DNA from: Betaproteobacteria bacterium | GTDB taxonomy: Bacteria; Pseudomonadota; Gammaproteobacteria; Burkholderiales; SG8-39 | DNA: 10,504 nt | Direction: 5' to 3' | NCBI GenBank assembly: GCA_012274205.1 | Contig: JAAOZY010000060.1 | Coordinates: forward strand, 1 to 10,504 | Notes under the pieces: model-generated | Databases searched by the model: none | What the model saw: only the letters and a program-made list of their open reading frames with translations | What the model was told of the DNA's origin: nothing | Shown: positions 1 through 7,290 of the stretch, piece after piece | How the letters are laid out: each line of letters begins with the position of its first letter | Numbering within the stretch: the first letter of the stretch is position 1 | Position numbers and translations under genes: made by a program

Positions 1-1
1 C

Positions 2-763
2 ACGCAGCCGAAAGAGTCGACCAGCCTCGCCGGCGCGAGCGCCGAATACGCGGCGCTGATGGGCAAGGGCGCGGAGAAGACCGACGGCTTTCCGCCGCCG
101 GCCAAGGTGGGCCGCGCCTTCGTCGAGTATCTCTCGGACCCTTTCTACGACAAGGGGCCCAACGACAAGGGCATCGGCATCCAGCTCGCGCATTCACTTG
201 CGCGCGTCGGACTCGGCTTCCTGCTAGCGGTGATCGTCGCGCTGCCGCTCGGCTTCGCCATCGGCATGTCGCCGCTCCTGTTTCGGGCGCTCAACCCCTT
301 CATCCAGGTGCTCAAGCCGATCTCGCCGCTCGCTTGGATGCCGCTCGCGCTCTATAGCCTGAAGGACTCGTCGGTATCCGGCATTTTCGTGATCTTCATC
401 TGCTCGATCTGGCCGATGCTGATCAACACCGCGTTCGGCGTGTCCTCGGTGCGGCGCGACTGGCTCAACGTCGCGCGCACGCTTGAGGTCAGTCCGCTGC
501 GCAAGGCCTTCCTCGTGATTCTGCCCGCGGCCGCGCCGACCATCGTCACCGGCATGCGCATTTCGATGGGCATCGCCTGGCTGGTGATCGTCGCCGCCGA
601 GATGCTGGTCGGCGGCACCGGCATCGGCTATTTCGTCTGGAACGAGTGGAACAACCTCGCGCTGCCCAACGTCATTTTCGCGGTGGTGATGATCGGCCTG
701 GTCGGCATGGTGCTCGACCTGATCTTCGGCGCGCTGCAAAAGCTCGTCACCTACCGGGAGTAA
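2..763 (+). CDS. Nitrate/cyanate-type ABC transporter permease (NrtB/CynB family), 5' end outside the window
   Basis: Inner-membrane permease of the nitrate/nitrite/cyanate/taurine ABC family, forming the channel with the ATPase encoded next door. The frame is open from base 2 with no stop, so the gene starts upstream; the ATG at 59 is probably internal, because family members have another membrane segment before this point. The visible 253 residues include the family stretch DPFYDKGPNDKGIGIQ, then about five hydrophobic segments. A conserved cytoplasmic EAA-type loop (LNVARTLEVSPLRKAF) contacts the ATPase. The stop lies 4 bp before the ATPase start, so the two are co-translated. The family alone does not separate nitrate from cyanate transport; the cyanase gene two positions downstream favours cyanate (inference). 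The solute-binding partner would be expected just left of the window. Confidence 0.93.
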   Translation, partial: TQPKESTSLAGASAEYAALMGKGAEKTDGFPPPAKVGRAFVEYLSDPFYDKGPNDKGIGIQLAHSLARVGLGFLLAVIVALPLGFAIGMSPLLFRALNPFIQVLKPISPLAWMPLALYSLKDSSVSGIFVIFICSIWPMLINTAFGVSSVRRDWLNVARTLEVSPLRKAFLVILPAAAPTIVTGMRISMGIAWLVIVAAEMLVGGTGIGYFVWNEWNNLALPNVIFAVVMIGLVGMVLDLIFGALQKLVTYRE

Positions 764-767
764 GGCC

Positions 768-1691
768 ATGAGCGCACATTTCCTCTCGATCGAGGCCCTG
801 AAGAAGGTCTATCCCTCCGACAGCGGCACGCCGAACCCGCCGGTGTTCGAGGACCTGCATTTCCACATCGACAAGGGCGAATTCGTCTGCATCATCGGGC
901 ACTCGGGCTGCGGCAAGACCACCATCCTCAACGTGCTCGCCGGCCTCGAAGACGCCAGCGCCGGTTACGTAATCATGGGCGGGCGCGAAGTATGCGGGCC
1001 CAGCCTCGACCGCGGCGTCGTGTTCCAAAGCCATGCGCTGATGCCCTGGATGACGGTGCTCGGCAACGTCGCCTTCGCGGTGAAATCACGCTGGCCGGAC
1101 TGGGGCAAGGACAAGGTGGCGGCGCACTGCACGCGTTACCTCGAGATGGTCGGCCTCGGAGAAGCCCTGCACAAGAAACCGGCGGAACTCTCGGGCGGCA
1201 TGAAGCAGCGCGTCGGCATCGCGCGCGCGTTCGCGATCGAGCCCAAGATGCTGCTGCTGGACGAGCCCTTCGGCGCGCTCGACGCGCTCACGCGCGGAAC
1301 CATCCAGGACGAGCTGCTGAAAATCGTGCAGGCCACGCACCAGACCGTGTTCATGATCACCCACGATGTCGACGAGGCGATCCTGCTCGCGGGCAAGATC
1401 CTGCTGATGAGCAACGGCCCGCACGCGAGAATCGCCGAAATCGTCGAAGTCACCATGCCGCGCAAACGCACCCGCGCCGACATCCATCACGATCCGCAGT
1501 ATTACCGCATCCGCAACCACCTGGTCGATTTCCTGGTCAACCGCTCCAAGTCTTATGCCGGCGCCAGAACGGTGCACGACGCGAAAATCCCGCCGGTGGT
1601 GCGGCCCGGTCTGGAGGGCGAACGCGCGCCGGTGGTGGCGCTGCCGCTGGACAAGTCCGCGCCGCAACTCAAGCAAGTCATCAATCACTGA
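768..1691 (+). CDS. Nitrate/cyanate-type ABC transporter ATP-binding protein (NrtD/CynD family)
   Basis: Cytoplasmic ATPase that powers the upstream permease. All ABC motifs are intact in the 307-residue product: Walker A GHSGCGKT (44-51), Q-loop Gln87, signature LSGGM (141-145), Walker B MLLLDE (161-166) and switch His199 (ITHDVDEA). The pattern LMPWMTVLGNV plus DEPFGALDALTR is typical of the nitrate/taurine ATPase group. The start ATG follows the permease stop by 4 bp, with GGGAG at 756-760 as a fitting ribosome binding site. The chain is somewhat longer than the roughly 260-280 residues usual for single-domain members: about 35 extra C-terminal residues follow the HHDPQYYRIRNHLVDFL region and match no domain I know. 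They are not the NrtA-like regulatory domain of NrtC, being far too short. The gene lies 14 bp upstream of cynS, so a cyanate role is favoured. Confidence 0.94.
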   Translation: MSAHFLSIEALKKVYPSDSGTPNPPVFEDLHFHIDKGEFVCIIGHSGCGKTTILNVLAGLEDASAGYVIMGGREVCGPSLDRGVVFQSHALMPWMTVLGNVAFAVKSRWPDWGKDKVAAHCTRYLEMVGLGEALHKKPAELSGGMKQRVGIARAFAIEPKMLLLDEPFGALDALTRGTIQDELLKIVQATHQTVFMITHDVDEAILLAGKILLMSNGPHARIAEIVEVTMPRKRTRADIHHDPQYYRIRNHLVDFLVNRSKSYAGARTVHDAKIPPVVRPGLEGERAPVVALPLDKSAPQLKQVINH

Positions 1692-1705
1692 ATGGAGAAC
1701 CGAGC

Positions 1706-2149
1706 ATGAACCGCAACGACGTTACCGAAATGATCATCGCCGCCAAGATCCACAAAGGCATCAAGTGGGAGGATGTGGCGAAGAAGATCGGCCTCGCCAA
1801 GGAATGGGTGACCGCCGGCTGCCTCGGCCAGATGACCTTCGACAAGAAGCAGGCCGGCATCATCGGCAAGACTTTCGGCCTGCCCGTGGAGGCCGTGGCC
1901 CTGCTGCAGACCGTGCCCTACAAGGGTTCCCTGCCTACGGCGGTGCCGACCGATCCGCTGATCTACCGCTTCTACGAGCTGATCAATGTATACGGCACCA
2001 CCCTGAAGGAACTCATCCACGAGGAATTCGGCGACGGCATCATGTCGGCGATCGATTTCAAGATGGACCTGAAGCGCGAGCCGAACAGCGCGGGCGACCG
2101 CGTGAATATCGTCATGTCGGGCAAGTTCCTTCCCTACAAGACCTATTGA
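1706..2149 (+). CDS. cynS: Cyanase (cyanate hydratase)
   Basis: Cyanate hydratase, EC 4.2.1.104: cyanate plus bicarbonate gives carbamate and CO2, and carbamate decays to ammonia and CO2. The enzyme is a cytoplasmic homodecamer. The 147-residue product has the N-terminal helical domain (about 1-75) and the C-terminal catalytic domain. Arg88, Glu91 and Ser114 keep the exact spacing of E. coli Arg96, Glu99 and Ser122, shifted by 8 for a shorter N-terminus. The motif YRFYELINVYG carries the Arg and Glu, and GDGIMSAIDF carries the Ser. The start is set by GGAGA at 1694-1698, 7 bp before the ATG. It lies 14 bp after the ABC ATPase gene, so it is the last gene of a transporter-cyanase operon. No carbonic anhydrase gene (cynT) is in view, so bicarbonate must be supplied otherwise. 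Confidence 0.98.
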   Translation: MNRNDVTEMIIAAKIHKGIKWEDVAKKIGLAKEWVTAGCLGQMTFDKKQAGIIGKTFGLPVEAVALLQTVPYKGSLPTAVPTDPLIYRFYELINVYGTTLKELIHEEFGDGIMSAIDFKMDLKREPNSAGDRVNIVMSGKFLPYKTY

Positions 2150-2155
2150 TGCGCC

Positions 2156-2187
2156 GGCGGCGGTGGCGCGCGTCTGCGGCCGCCGCC
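2156..2187 (+). terminator. Possible hairpin after cynS
   Basis: GGCGGCGG (2156-2163) can pair with CCGCCGCC (2180-2187) across a 16-nt loop, starting 7 nt after the cynS stop. No U-run follows, so this is not a standard intrinsic terminator. In such GC-rich sequence a stem like this could arise by chance. Confidence 0.25.
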
Positions 2188-2322
2188 CCGCGCTTTCCTG
2201 CGCCGGGGTTAATTGCCGGTGGCGCCTGCCCGCCTGCCGCTGCCGGCCGCCGATTGACGCCCGCCCGCGGCGTTTGCTAAGGTGGCAGCGCGCCTGCGCC
2301 ATGGCGGCCGCGGGCGCTGCGG

Positions 2323-2328
2323 TACAAT
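2323..2328 (+). promoter_or_regulatory. Candidate -10 box for the amino-acid-type ABC operon
   Basis: TACAAT, one mismatch from TATAAT, sits 57 bp upstream of the solute-binding-protein ATG in an otherwise GC-rich 235-bp gap (2150-2384). No convincing -35 hexamer is found 16-18 bp upstream. It implies this operon has its own promoter separate from the cyanate operon. Apart from this box and the hairpin near cynS, I see nothing else in the gap. Confidence 0.45.
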
Positions 2329-2370
2329 CGGCAAATTCAAACCGGAAGCGCGCGTCCACGCGCTCCATCC

Positions 2371-2376
2371 AGGAGG
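2371..2376 (+). promoter_or_regulatory. Strong ribosome binding site fixing the solute-binding-protein start
   Basis: AGGAGG lies 8 nt before the ATG at 2385. It decides the start: the frame is open further upstream to 2163, but only this ATG is followed directly by a proper signal peptide. Confidence 0.85.
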
Positions 2377-2384
2377 AGACAATC

Positions 2385-3218
2385 ATGCGGCTTTTCCGAA
2401 CTGTTGCAAGTGCGGCGGCAATCGGCGTGGCGTTGGCAAGCGCGGCGTTTCCGGCCGCCGCCGAGGACATTCGCGCCGGCTCGATCACCAACAGCCCGCC
2501 GATGATTTCCTACGCCTCCGACGGCACCACGCTGCAGGGCGCGATTGTCGACCTCGCCGCCGCGATGAGCCAGGAGATGGGCAGGAGGAAGATCGTATTC
2601 GAATCGATACCGTTCAACGGCCTGCTGCCGGCAATGGAGGCGAAGCGCATCGACATCGTATTCTCGCTCATGAACGACATCCCGGAGCGCGAGAAGCTGA
2701 TCGACTTCGTCGACTTCTTCGATCTCTCCACCATGCTGCTGATCCGCAAGGGCAACCCGCAGAAGGTCGAGAGCCTGGAGACCATGTGCGGCCTGACCGT
2801 GTCGACGGTGCAGGGCTCGACGCAGATTGGGCTGGTCGATGCGGCCAGCGCCAAGTGCACCGCCGCGGGCAAGGCCTCGATCCAGAATCTGCAGTATGCG
2901 CAGCCCGCCGACGCGCGCCTGCAGGTGCAGTCCGGGCGCGTCGCCGCCTTCCTCGGCAATTCGCCGGTGATGGTGTATCTCGCCAAGACCGCGGGCGAGG
3001 GCAAGATCTTCGACGTGGTGCCGGGCCATGTGTACCAGCCGGTGCCGCTCGGCATCGGCGTGGCGAAAACCAACACGCAGCTGCGCGACGCGCTGCAGAA
3101 GTCCTTGAACGCGCTGATCGCCAACGGCAGCTACCGCAAGATCCTGGAGAAGCACGGCGTCGAGAGCGGCGCGGTGAGTTCGGCCACCATCAACGGCGGC
3201 GCCAAGCTCAAGTTGTAG
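2385..3218 (+). CDS. ABC transporter substrate-binding protein, family 3 (polar amino-acid type)
   Basis: Periplasmic solute receptor of a polar amino-acid-type ABC importer, 277 residues. Residues 1-26 are a Sec signal peptide (basic MRLFR start, hydrophobic core, FPAAA before a likely cleavage ahead of Glu27-Asp28). The mature part has the SBP_bac_3 landmarks: FNGLLPAMEAKRIDIVFSLM, then IPEREKLIDFVDFF near 99-112, the counterpart of the 'T-x-x-R...DF' solute-binding region. A second-lobe start VSTVQGSTQIGL is at about 139-150, and a C-terminal helix region holds ANGSYRKILEKHGV. Cys135 and Cys158 could form a disulfide, judged from sequence only. It is followed by its permease and ATPase. 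The solute is not predictable: opines, hydroxy acids and amino-acid derivatives also use this fold. Confidence 0.93.
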   Translation: MRLFRTVASAAAIGVALASAAFPAAAEDIRAGSITNSPPMISYASDGTTLQGAIVDLAAAMSQEMGRRKIVFESIPFNGLLPAMEAKRIDIVFSLMNDIPEREKLIDFVDFFDLSTMLLIRKGNPQKVESLETMCGLTVSTVQGSTQIGLVDAASAKCTAAGKASIQNLQYAQPADARLQVQSGRVAAFLGNSPVMVYLAKTAGEGKIFDVVPGHVYQPVPLGIGVAKTNTQLRDALQKSLNALIANGSYRKILEKHGVESGAVSSATINGGAKLKL

Positions 3219-3228
3219 CGGGCGCGCC

Positions 3229-4035
3229 TTGACCCGCGTCGTTCCCCGGCGGCGGCCCTGGCTCTGGCTGGGGAGCGCCGTGGTCGCCGTGCTCGCGGCG
3301 CTGCTGGCGCTGTCGGTGTTCCGCAATCCCAACATCCAGCACGGCGTCATCCTGCAGTACCAGTTCGCGCCGGCCATCCTCGCCGGCCTGCGCACCACGG
3401 TCGTGCTGGCGCTGCTCGCCGCGGTGATCGGCACGGTGCTCGGCGTGCTGCTCGCGGTGATGCGCCTGTCCGACAGCCTGGTGCTGCGCCTTGCGAGCGG
3501 CTTTTACACCTGGCTGCTGCGCGGCACGCCGCTGCTGGTGCAGATCCTGATCTGGGGCAATCTCGCGCTGCTGTTCGAATTCATCGGCCCGTTCCGCACC
3601 AATGACCTGCTGACGCCGTTCGTCGCCTCGGTGATCGCGCTCGGCCTGAACGAGGGCGCCTACATGGCCGAAGTGGTGCGCGCCGGCATCATCGCCGTCG
3701 AGCGCGGCCAGTACGACGCCGCGCTCGCGCTCGGCATGTCGCGCCCGCAGGCGCTGCGGCGCGTCATCCTGCCGCAGGCGCTGCGCGTGATCATTCCGCC
3801 CGCGGGAAACCAGTTCATTTCGCTGCTGAAGGCGACCTCGCTGGTGTCGGTGATCGCCGGCGGCGACCTGCTGACGGCGGCGGAGAACATTTCCTCGGCC
3901 AACCTGCACACCATCGAGCTGATGCTGGTGGCGACGTTCTGGTATCTGGTGCTGACCACCATCAGCAGCGCCGGCCAGCTTTACATGGAGCGCCGCCTGG
4001 GCAAGTCGGGCGTGGGCATGCATGCCACCTCCTGA
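3229..4035 (+). CDS. Amino-acid-type ABC transporter permease (HisM/GlnP family)
   Basis: Inner-membrane channel subunit, 268 residues. An N-terminal hydrophobic segment (about 11-31) precedes the His/Glu/Gln/Arg/opine permease domain. That domain is recognised by GLRTTVVLALLAAVIGTVLG (about 53-72), LLRGTPLLVQ (about 96-105) and the EAA loop from Glu148 to Ser171 (core AVERGQYDAALALGMS). ILPQALRVIIPPAGNQFI follows. I count about five to six membrane segments. The start is TTG at 3229, 10 bp after the receptor stop, with only a weak ribosome binding site; no ATG or GTG gives a complete protein. Only one permease gene is present, so the complex probably contains a homodimer. It overlaps the ATPase start by 14 bp. 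Confidence 0.93.
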   Translation: MTRVVPRRRPWLWLGSAVVAVLAALLALSVFRNPNIQHGVILQYQFAPAILAGLRTTVVLALLAAVIGTVLGVLLAVMRLSDSLVLRLASGFYTWLLRGTPLLVQILIWGNLALLFEFIGPFRTNDLLTPFVASVIALGLNEGAYMAEVVRAGIIAVERGQYDAALALGMSRPQALRRVILPQALRVIIPPAGNQFISLLKATSLVSVIAGGDLLTAAENISSANLHTIELMLVATFWYLVLTTISSAGQLYMERRLGKSGVGMHATS

Positions 4036-4831
4036 CGCTTCCATGGCGCGTCCGGCCGCGGGCCTGATGCTGCGCGCGCAGGACGTGCACAAGCGCTACC
4101 GCCACGAGGAAGTGTTGAAAGGCATCGACCTCGAGGTGGCGGGCGGCGAAGTGCTGTGCCTGATCGGACCGTCGGGTTCGGGCAAGAGCACCTTCCTGCG
4201 CTGCATCAACCACCTCGAGCGCATCGACGCCGGGCGCCTGTACGTGGACGGCGCGCTGGTGGGCTACCGCGAGCACGGCGACTGCCTGTACGAAATGCAG
4301 CCGCGCGAAGTGTGCCGGCAGCGCGCCGACATCGGCATGGTGTTCCAGCGCTTCAACCTGTTCCCGCACCTGACCGCGCTGCAGAACGTGATGGAAGCGC
4401 CGCTGCACGTGCGGCGCGAACCGAAGGCCGCGGCGGGGGCGCATGCGCGCGCGCTGCTCGAACGCGTCGGCCTCGCCGACAAGGCCGATGCCTATCCGAG
4501 CCGCCTGTCCGGCGGGCAGCAGCAGCGCGTGGCGATCGCGCGCGCGCTCGCGATGCGGCCGAAGCTGATGCTGTTCGACGAACCGACCTCCGCGCTCGAC
4601 CCCGAGCTCGTGGGCGAGGTGCTGGCGGTGATGCGCGGACTGACGGAGGATGGGATGACGATGATCGTGGTTACGCATGAAATGGCGTTTGCGCGCGACG
4701 CGGCGGACACCGTGGCGTTCATGGATGCGGGCGTGATCGTGGAGTCGGGGCCGCCCGCGGAAATCCTGTCGCGGCCGCGCCACGAGCGCACGCGATCTTT
4801 TCTCGCGCGCGTGATCGGAGCGCAGGCATGA
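4022..4831 (+). CDS. Amino-acid-type ABC transporter ATP-binding protein (GlnQ/HisP family)
   Basis: Cytoplasmic ATPase of the importer, 269 residues from ATG 4022. Motifs are complete: Walker A GPSGSGKS (49-56), VFQRFNLFPHLTALQNV with Q-loop Gln109, signature LSGGQ (162-166), Walker B LMLFDE (182-187) and switch His219 in VVTHEMAFA. Residues about 78-99, between Walker A and the Q-loop, form the longer insertion seen in HisP-like members rather than the shorter GlnQ form. The start is uncertain: ATG 4022 overlaps the permease by 14 bp, while ATG 4043 gives a protein 7 residues shorter with no overlap; neither has a clear ribosome binding site. Its TGA overlaps the next ATG (ATGA at 4828-4831), linking translation to the metallohydrolase. 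Confidence 0.94.
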   Translation: MPPPDASMARPAAGLMLRAQDVHKRYRHEEVLKGIDLEVAGGEVLCLIGPSGSGKSTFLRCINHLERIDAGRLYVDGALVGYREHGDCLYEMQPREVCRQRADIGMVFQRFNLFPHLTALQNVMEAPLHVRREPKAAAGAHARALLERVGLADKADAYPSRLSGGQQQRVAIARALAMRPKLMLFDEPTSALDPELVGEVLAVMRGLTEDGMTMIVVTHEMAFARDAADTVAFMDAGVIVESGPPAEILSRPRHERTRSFLARVIGAQA

Positions 4832-5670
4832 GCGCGAGCCGGCTGGTGCTGCTCGGCACGGGCGGCGGGCCCACGCCCAAGGCGACGCGCTCGGCGCCGG
4901 CGTTCGCGCTCGTCGTCGACGGGGTGAGCTACATCGTCGATTGCGGCAACGGCGTGGCGCGCCAGATGGCGAAGGCGGCGCTGCCGTTCCGCTCGCTGCG
5001 CGCGGTGTTCATCACCCACCATCATTCGGACCACAACGCCGATTACGGCAACCTGTTCCTGCTGTTGTGGGCCGCGGGGCTGAAGGCGCCGGTCGATGCC
5101 TACGGGCCGCCGCCGCTGGTGAAGATGACCGGGCAGTACCTCGCGCTCAATGCCTACGACATCGCCACGCGCATCGCCGACGAGGGGCGCCCGCCGCTGG
5201 CGCCGCTGATCCGCGCGCACGACATTGCCGCCGCGGGCGAGGTCTACCGCGACGAGCGCGTGCGCGTGAGCTGCGCGCTGGTCGAACATCCGCCGGTGGT
5301 GCCGGCGTTCGCATTCCGCTTCGACACGCCCGAGCGCTCCATCGTGTTCTCCGGCGACACCGCGCCCTGCGCCAGCCTGATCGAACTCGCGCGCGGCGCC
5401 GACGTGCTGGTGCACGAAGTAATGTACGAGCCGGCGCTGGACGAGATCTGCGCCAGACTAGACAACGCGACGCGGCTGCGCCAGCACCTGCTCGACAGCC
5501 ACACGACCGCGGACCAGGTGGGCGTGGTCGCGCGCGAAGCCGGGGTGAAGTGTCTGGTGCTGTCGCACTTCGTTCCTGCCGAAGGCGTCGCCGACGAGCT
5601 GTGGCTTGAAGCCGCGGCGCGCAACTACGACGGAAAAATCGTGCTCGGGCGCGATCTGATGGAGCTCTGA
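4828..5670 (+). CDS. MBL-fold metallohydrolase (RNase Z/arylsulfatase-like subgroup)
   Basis: Cytoplasmic metallo-beta-lactamase-fold hydrolase, 280 residues, no signal peptide. The dinuclear metal site looks complete: HxHxDH is His64-His66-Asp68-His69 (in THHHSDHNAD), followed by His154 (VEHPPVVPAF), bridging Asp177 (FSGDTAP) and His247 (LSHF). The opening LVLLGTGGGPTP and the late His after LVL resemble the RNase Z/arylsulfatase/phosphodiesterase-like branch. The tRNA-processing exosite arm of true RNase Z is not apparent. It overlaps the importer ATPase by 4 bp (ATGA), so it probably acts on the imported solute or a product of it (inference). The reaction cannot be told from sequence; ester, lactone, sulfate or phosphodiester hydrolysis are all possible in this fold. 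Confidence 0.9.
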   Translation: MSASRLVLLGTGGGPTPKATRSAPAFALVVDGVSYIVDCGNGVARQMAKAALPFRSLRAVFITHHHSDHNADYGNLFLLLWAAGLKAPVDAYGPPPLVKMTGQYLALNAYDIATRIADEGRPPLAPLIRAHDIAAAGEVYRDERVRVSCALVEHPPVVPAFAFRFDTPERSIVFSGDTAPCASLIELARGADVLVHEVMYEPALDEICARLDNATRLRQHLLDSHTTADQVGVVAREAGVKCLVLSHFVPAEGVADELWLEAAARNYDGKIVLGRDLMEL

Positions 5671-5710
5671 GGCCATCGCGCCGGTCGCATCTGCCGCCCC
5701 GCAGATTTCG

Positions 5711-6868
5711 GTGATCAGGGTATGCGCCGCCGGCGTGCTTGCGCTCGCGCTCGCGATGGGCATCGGCCGCTTCGCCTTCACGCCGCTGCTGCCGCTGATG
5801 GTGCGCGACGGCCTGCTCCCGGGCAACGGCGGCGCCTGGCTCGCCTCGGCGAATTACCTCGGCTACATGCTCGGTGCCGCCTGGGCCGCGTCGCTGCCGC
5901 TGTCGGCGCTGCGCCAGATGCAGGCGAGCATGCTCGGCATCGTGCTGCTGACGCTGGGCATGGGCGCAGCGCATACGCTGCCCGCCTGGGCCGTGCTGCG
6001 CTTCGCCGCCGGCGTGCTCAGCGCATGGGCGCTGGTTGCGACCAGCGCCTGGGCCTTGCAGGCGCTGGCGCGCAGCGGCCGTCCCGCGCTCGCCGGCGTG
6101 GTGTATGCGGGTGTCGGCCTGGGCATCGCCGCTGCCGGTCTGTTCTGCCTGCTCGCCGCGCGCCCGGGCGTGGGCTCGGCGCGCCTGTGGCTGGAGCTCG
6201 GGCTGCTCGCCGCATTGATGGCGGCGCCGGCCTTGCTGCTGCTCGGGCGCAGCGCGGCGCCGGCGCTGCCTGCGGCGAAGGCACAGGCGGGCGGCGCCAT
6301 TCCGCCCGGCTCCGGCGTGCTGGTGCTGTGCTACGGCGTATTCGGCTTCGGCTACATTCTTCCGGCCACCTTCCTGCCGGCGCTGGCGCGCTCGCTGGTG
6401 GACGATCCGCAGCGCTTCGGCCTGGCCTGGCCGCTGTTCGGTCTGGCCGCGGCGCTGTCGACGCTGCTCGCCGCCTGGCTGCTGCGCCACGCCAACCGGC
6501 TGCGCGTCTGGTCGGTGTGCAATCTGCTGATGGCGCTGGGCGCGGTGCTGCCGAGCGTGCTGCCGACGCTGTACTCGATCGCGCTGGCGGCGCTGCTGGT
6601 CGGCGGAACCTTCATGATCGTGACCATGATCGGCATGCAGGAGGCGCGCGCCCGCGCGCCGCACGCGCCGACGGCGCTGCTCGGGCGCATGACCAGCGCG
6701 TTCGCGCTCGGGCAGATCCTCGGCCCGCTCGCCGCGGCCGCGCTGTCCTGGCTGCGCATCGACGCCGCGGCTGCGCTCGATGTGGCGCTGTGGATCGCCG
6801 CGCTGGGCCTGGTCGCGAGCGCGGCGGTGCTGCGCCGGCTGGCGGCGTGCGCGCCGCACCCATCCTGA
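5711..6868 (+). CDS. MFS transporter, YbfB/YjiJ family
   Basis: Inner-membrane major facilitator protein, 385 residues with about 12 hydrophobic segments, the normal size for a compact 12-helix MFS. The first helix contains MGIGRFAFTPLLPLM, the hallmark of the YbfB/YjiJ group, followed by ANYLGYMLGAAWA. The second half opens with LVLCYGVFGFGYILPATFLP and ends with LGRMTSAFALGQILGPLAAA. The start is GTG at 5711, the only reasonable in-frame start after the stop at 5657-5659; no clear ribosome binding site is visible. It begins 40 bp after the metallohydrolase and probably shares its transcript. Substrates of this family are mostly unknown. Here it could export a product or analogue of what the ABC system imports (inference). 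Confidence 0.9.
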   Translation: MIRVCAAGVLALALAMGIGRFAFTPLLPLMVRDGLLPGNGGAWLASANYLGYMLGAAWAASLPLSALRQMQASMLGIVLLTLGMGAAHTLPAWAVLRFAAGVLSAWALVATSAWALQALARSGRPALAGVVYAGVGLGIAAAGLFCLLAARPGVGSARLWLELGLLAALMAAPALLLLGRSAAPALPAAKAQAGGAIPPGSGVLVLCYGVFGFGYILPATFLPALARSLVDDPQRFGLAWPLFGLAAALSTLLAAWLLRHANRLRVWSVCNLLMALGAVLPSVLPTLYSIALAALLVGGTFMIVTMIGMQEARARAPHAPTALLGRMTSAFALGQILGPLAAAALSWLRIDAAAALDVALWIAALGLVASAAVLRRLAACAPHPS

Positions 6869-6883
6869 AGCAGGATTGAACGC

Positions 6884-6900
6884 CGCCGCATCCTGCGGCG
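6884..6900 (+). terminator. Short hairpin after the MFS gene
   Basis: CGCCGCA (6884-6890) and TGCGGCG (6894-6900) form a perfect 7-bp stem with a 3-nt loop, 15 nt after the MFS stop. The downstream stretch has a few T residues (GTTTGCTT) but no true U-run, so at best it is a weak terminator closing the ABC/MFS transcript. Confidence 0.4.
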
Positions 6901-6914
6901 CGTCCGCGTTTGCT

Positions 6915-6920
6915 TACAAT
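6915..6920 (+). promoter_or_regulatory. Candidate -10 box for the ABM-domain gene
   Basis: TACAAT within TTGCTTACAATGCC, 41 bp before the ATG at 6962 and just after the short hairpin. It is the same hexamer as at 2323-2328. The -35 position has no good match. It suggests the ABM gene is transcribed separately from the MFS gene. Confidence 0.45.
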
Positions 6921-6948
6921 GCCCGATCCCCGCAGCGCACATTCACGC

Positions 6949-6954
6949 AAGGAG
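6949..6954 (+). promoter_or_regulatory. Ribosome binding site of the ABM-domain gene
   Basis: AAGGAG, 7 nt before the ATG at 6962. It is a near-perfect Shine-Dalgarno sequence, one of the strongest in the window, which confirms this start and suggests efficient translation. Confidence 0.8.
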
Positions 6955-6961
6955 CAGAACC

Positions 6962-7270
6962 ATGATCCACGTCGTCGCCGTCATCACCGCCAAACCCGGC
7001 ATGCGCGCATCCATACTGGATGCGTTAAAGGCCAATGTCCCCGCGGTCAAGGCTGAAGCGGGCTGCATCGAGTACGGCGCCGCGACCGACTTCGAGGACG
7101 GACCCAGGTTCCAGACCAAATACGGTCCCGACACCATGCTGGTCATCGAGAAATGGGCAAGCATGGACGCGCTGAAGGCGCATGCGGCGGCGCCGCACAT
7201 GGCGGCTTATGCGGCGCAGACCAAGGAGCTGATTGCGAGCCGGCAGATCCACATCCTGTCGCCCGCGTGA
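6962..7270 (+). CDS. ABM-domain protein, putative quinol monooxygenase (YgiN-like)
   Basis: Small cytoplasmic protein of 102 residues, about the size of a single antibiotic-biosynthesis-monooxygenase domain (dimeric ferredoxin-like alpha/beta barrel). The order of elements fits YgiN-like members: a first strand IHVVAVITAKPG, helix ASILDALKANVPAVKAEAGC, strand ending in EYGAATD, then LVIEKWASMDALKAHAAAPHM with the conserved 'E-x-W/Y...L-x-x-H' pattern, and a last helix plus strand ending in HILSPA. Relatives oxidise quinols or aromatic polyketides without a cofactor, but many have no known substrate. It stands apart from the MFS gene (93-bp gap with its own -10-like box) and is convergent with the C45 gene 20 bp away. 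Confidence 0.88.
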   Translation: MIHVVAVITAKPGMRASILDALKANVPAVKAEAGCIEYGAATDFEDGPRFQTKYGPDTMLVIEKWASMDALKAHAAAPHMAAYAAQTKELIASRQIHILSPA

Positions 7271-7290
7271 GCGGCGACGCGGCGCGGTTT

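Noticed and set aside
2163..2384. Upstream in-frame extension of the solute-binding protein
   Set aside because: It would bury the signal peptide behind 74 low-complexity residues and ignore the AGGAGG at 2371-2376 and the TACAAT box at 2323-2328.
5147..6859. 570-codon open frame on the minus strand
   Set aside because: It lies antisense to the metallohydrolase and MFS genes. Its translation is a low-complexity Arg/Gln/Ala/His-rich string with no domain, as expected for shadow frames in GC-rich DNA.
7271..7290. Bidirectional terminator between the convergent ABM and C45 genes
   Set aside because: The 20-bp gap has no stem with flanking T/A runs, so no terminator can be supported from sequence.
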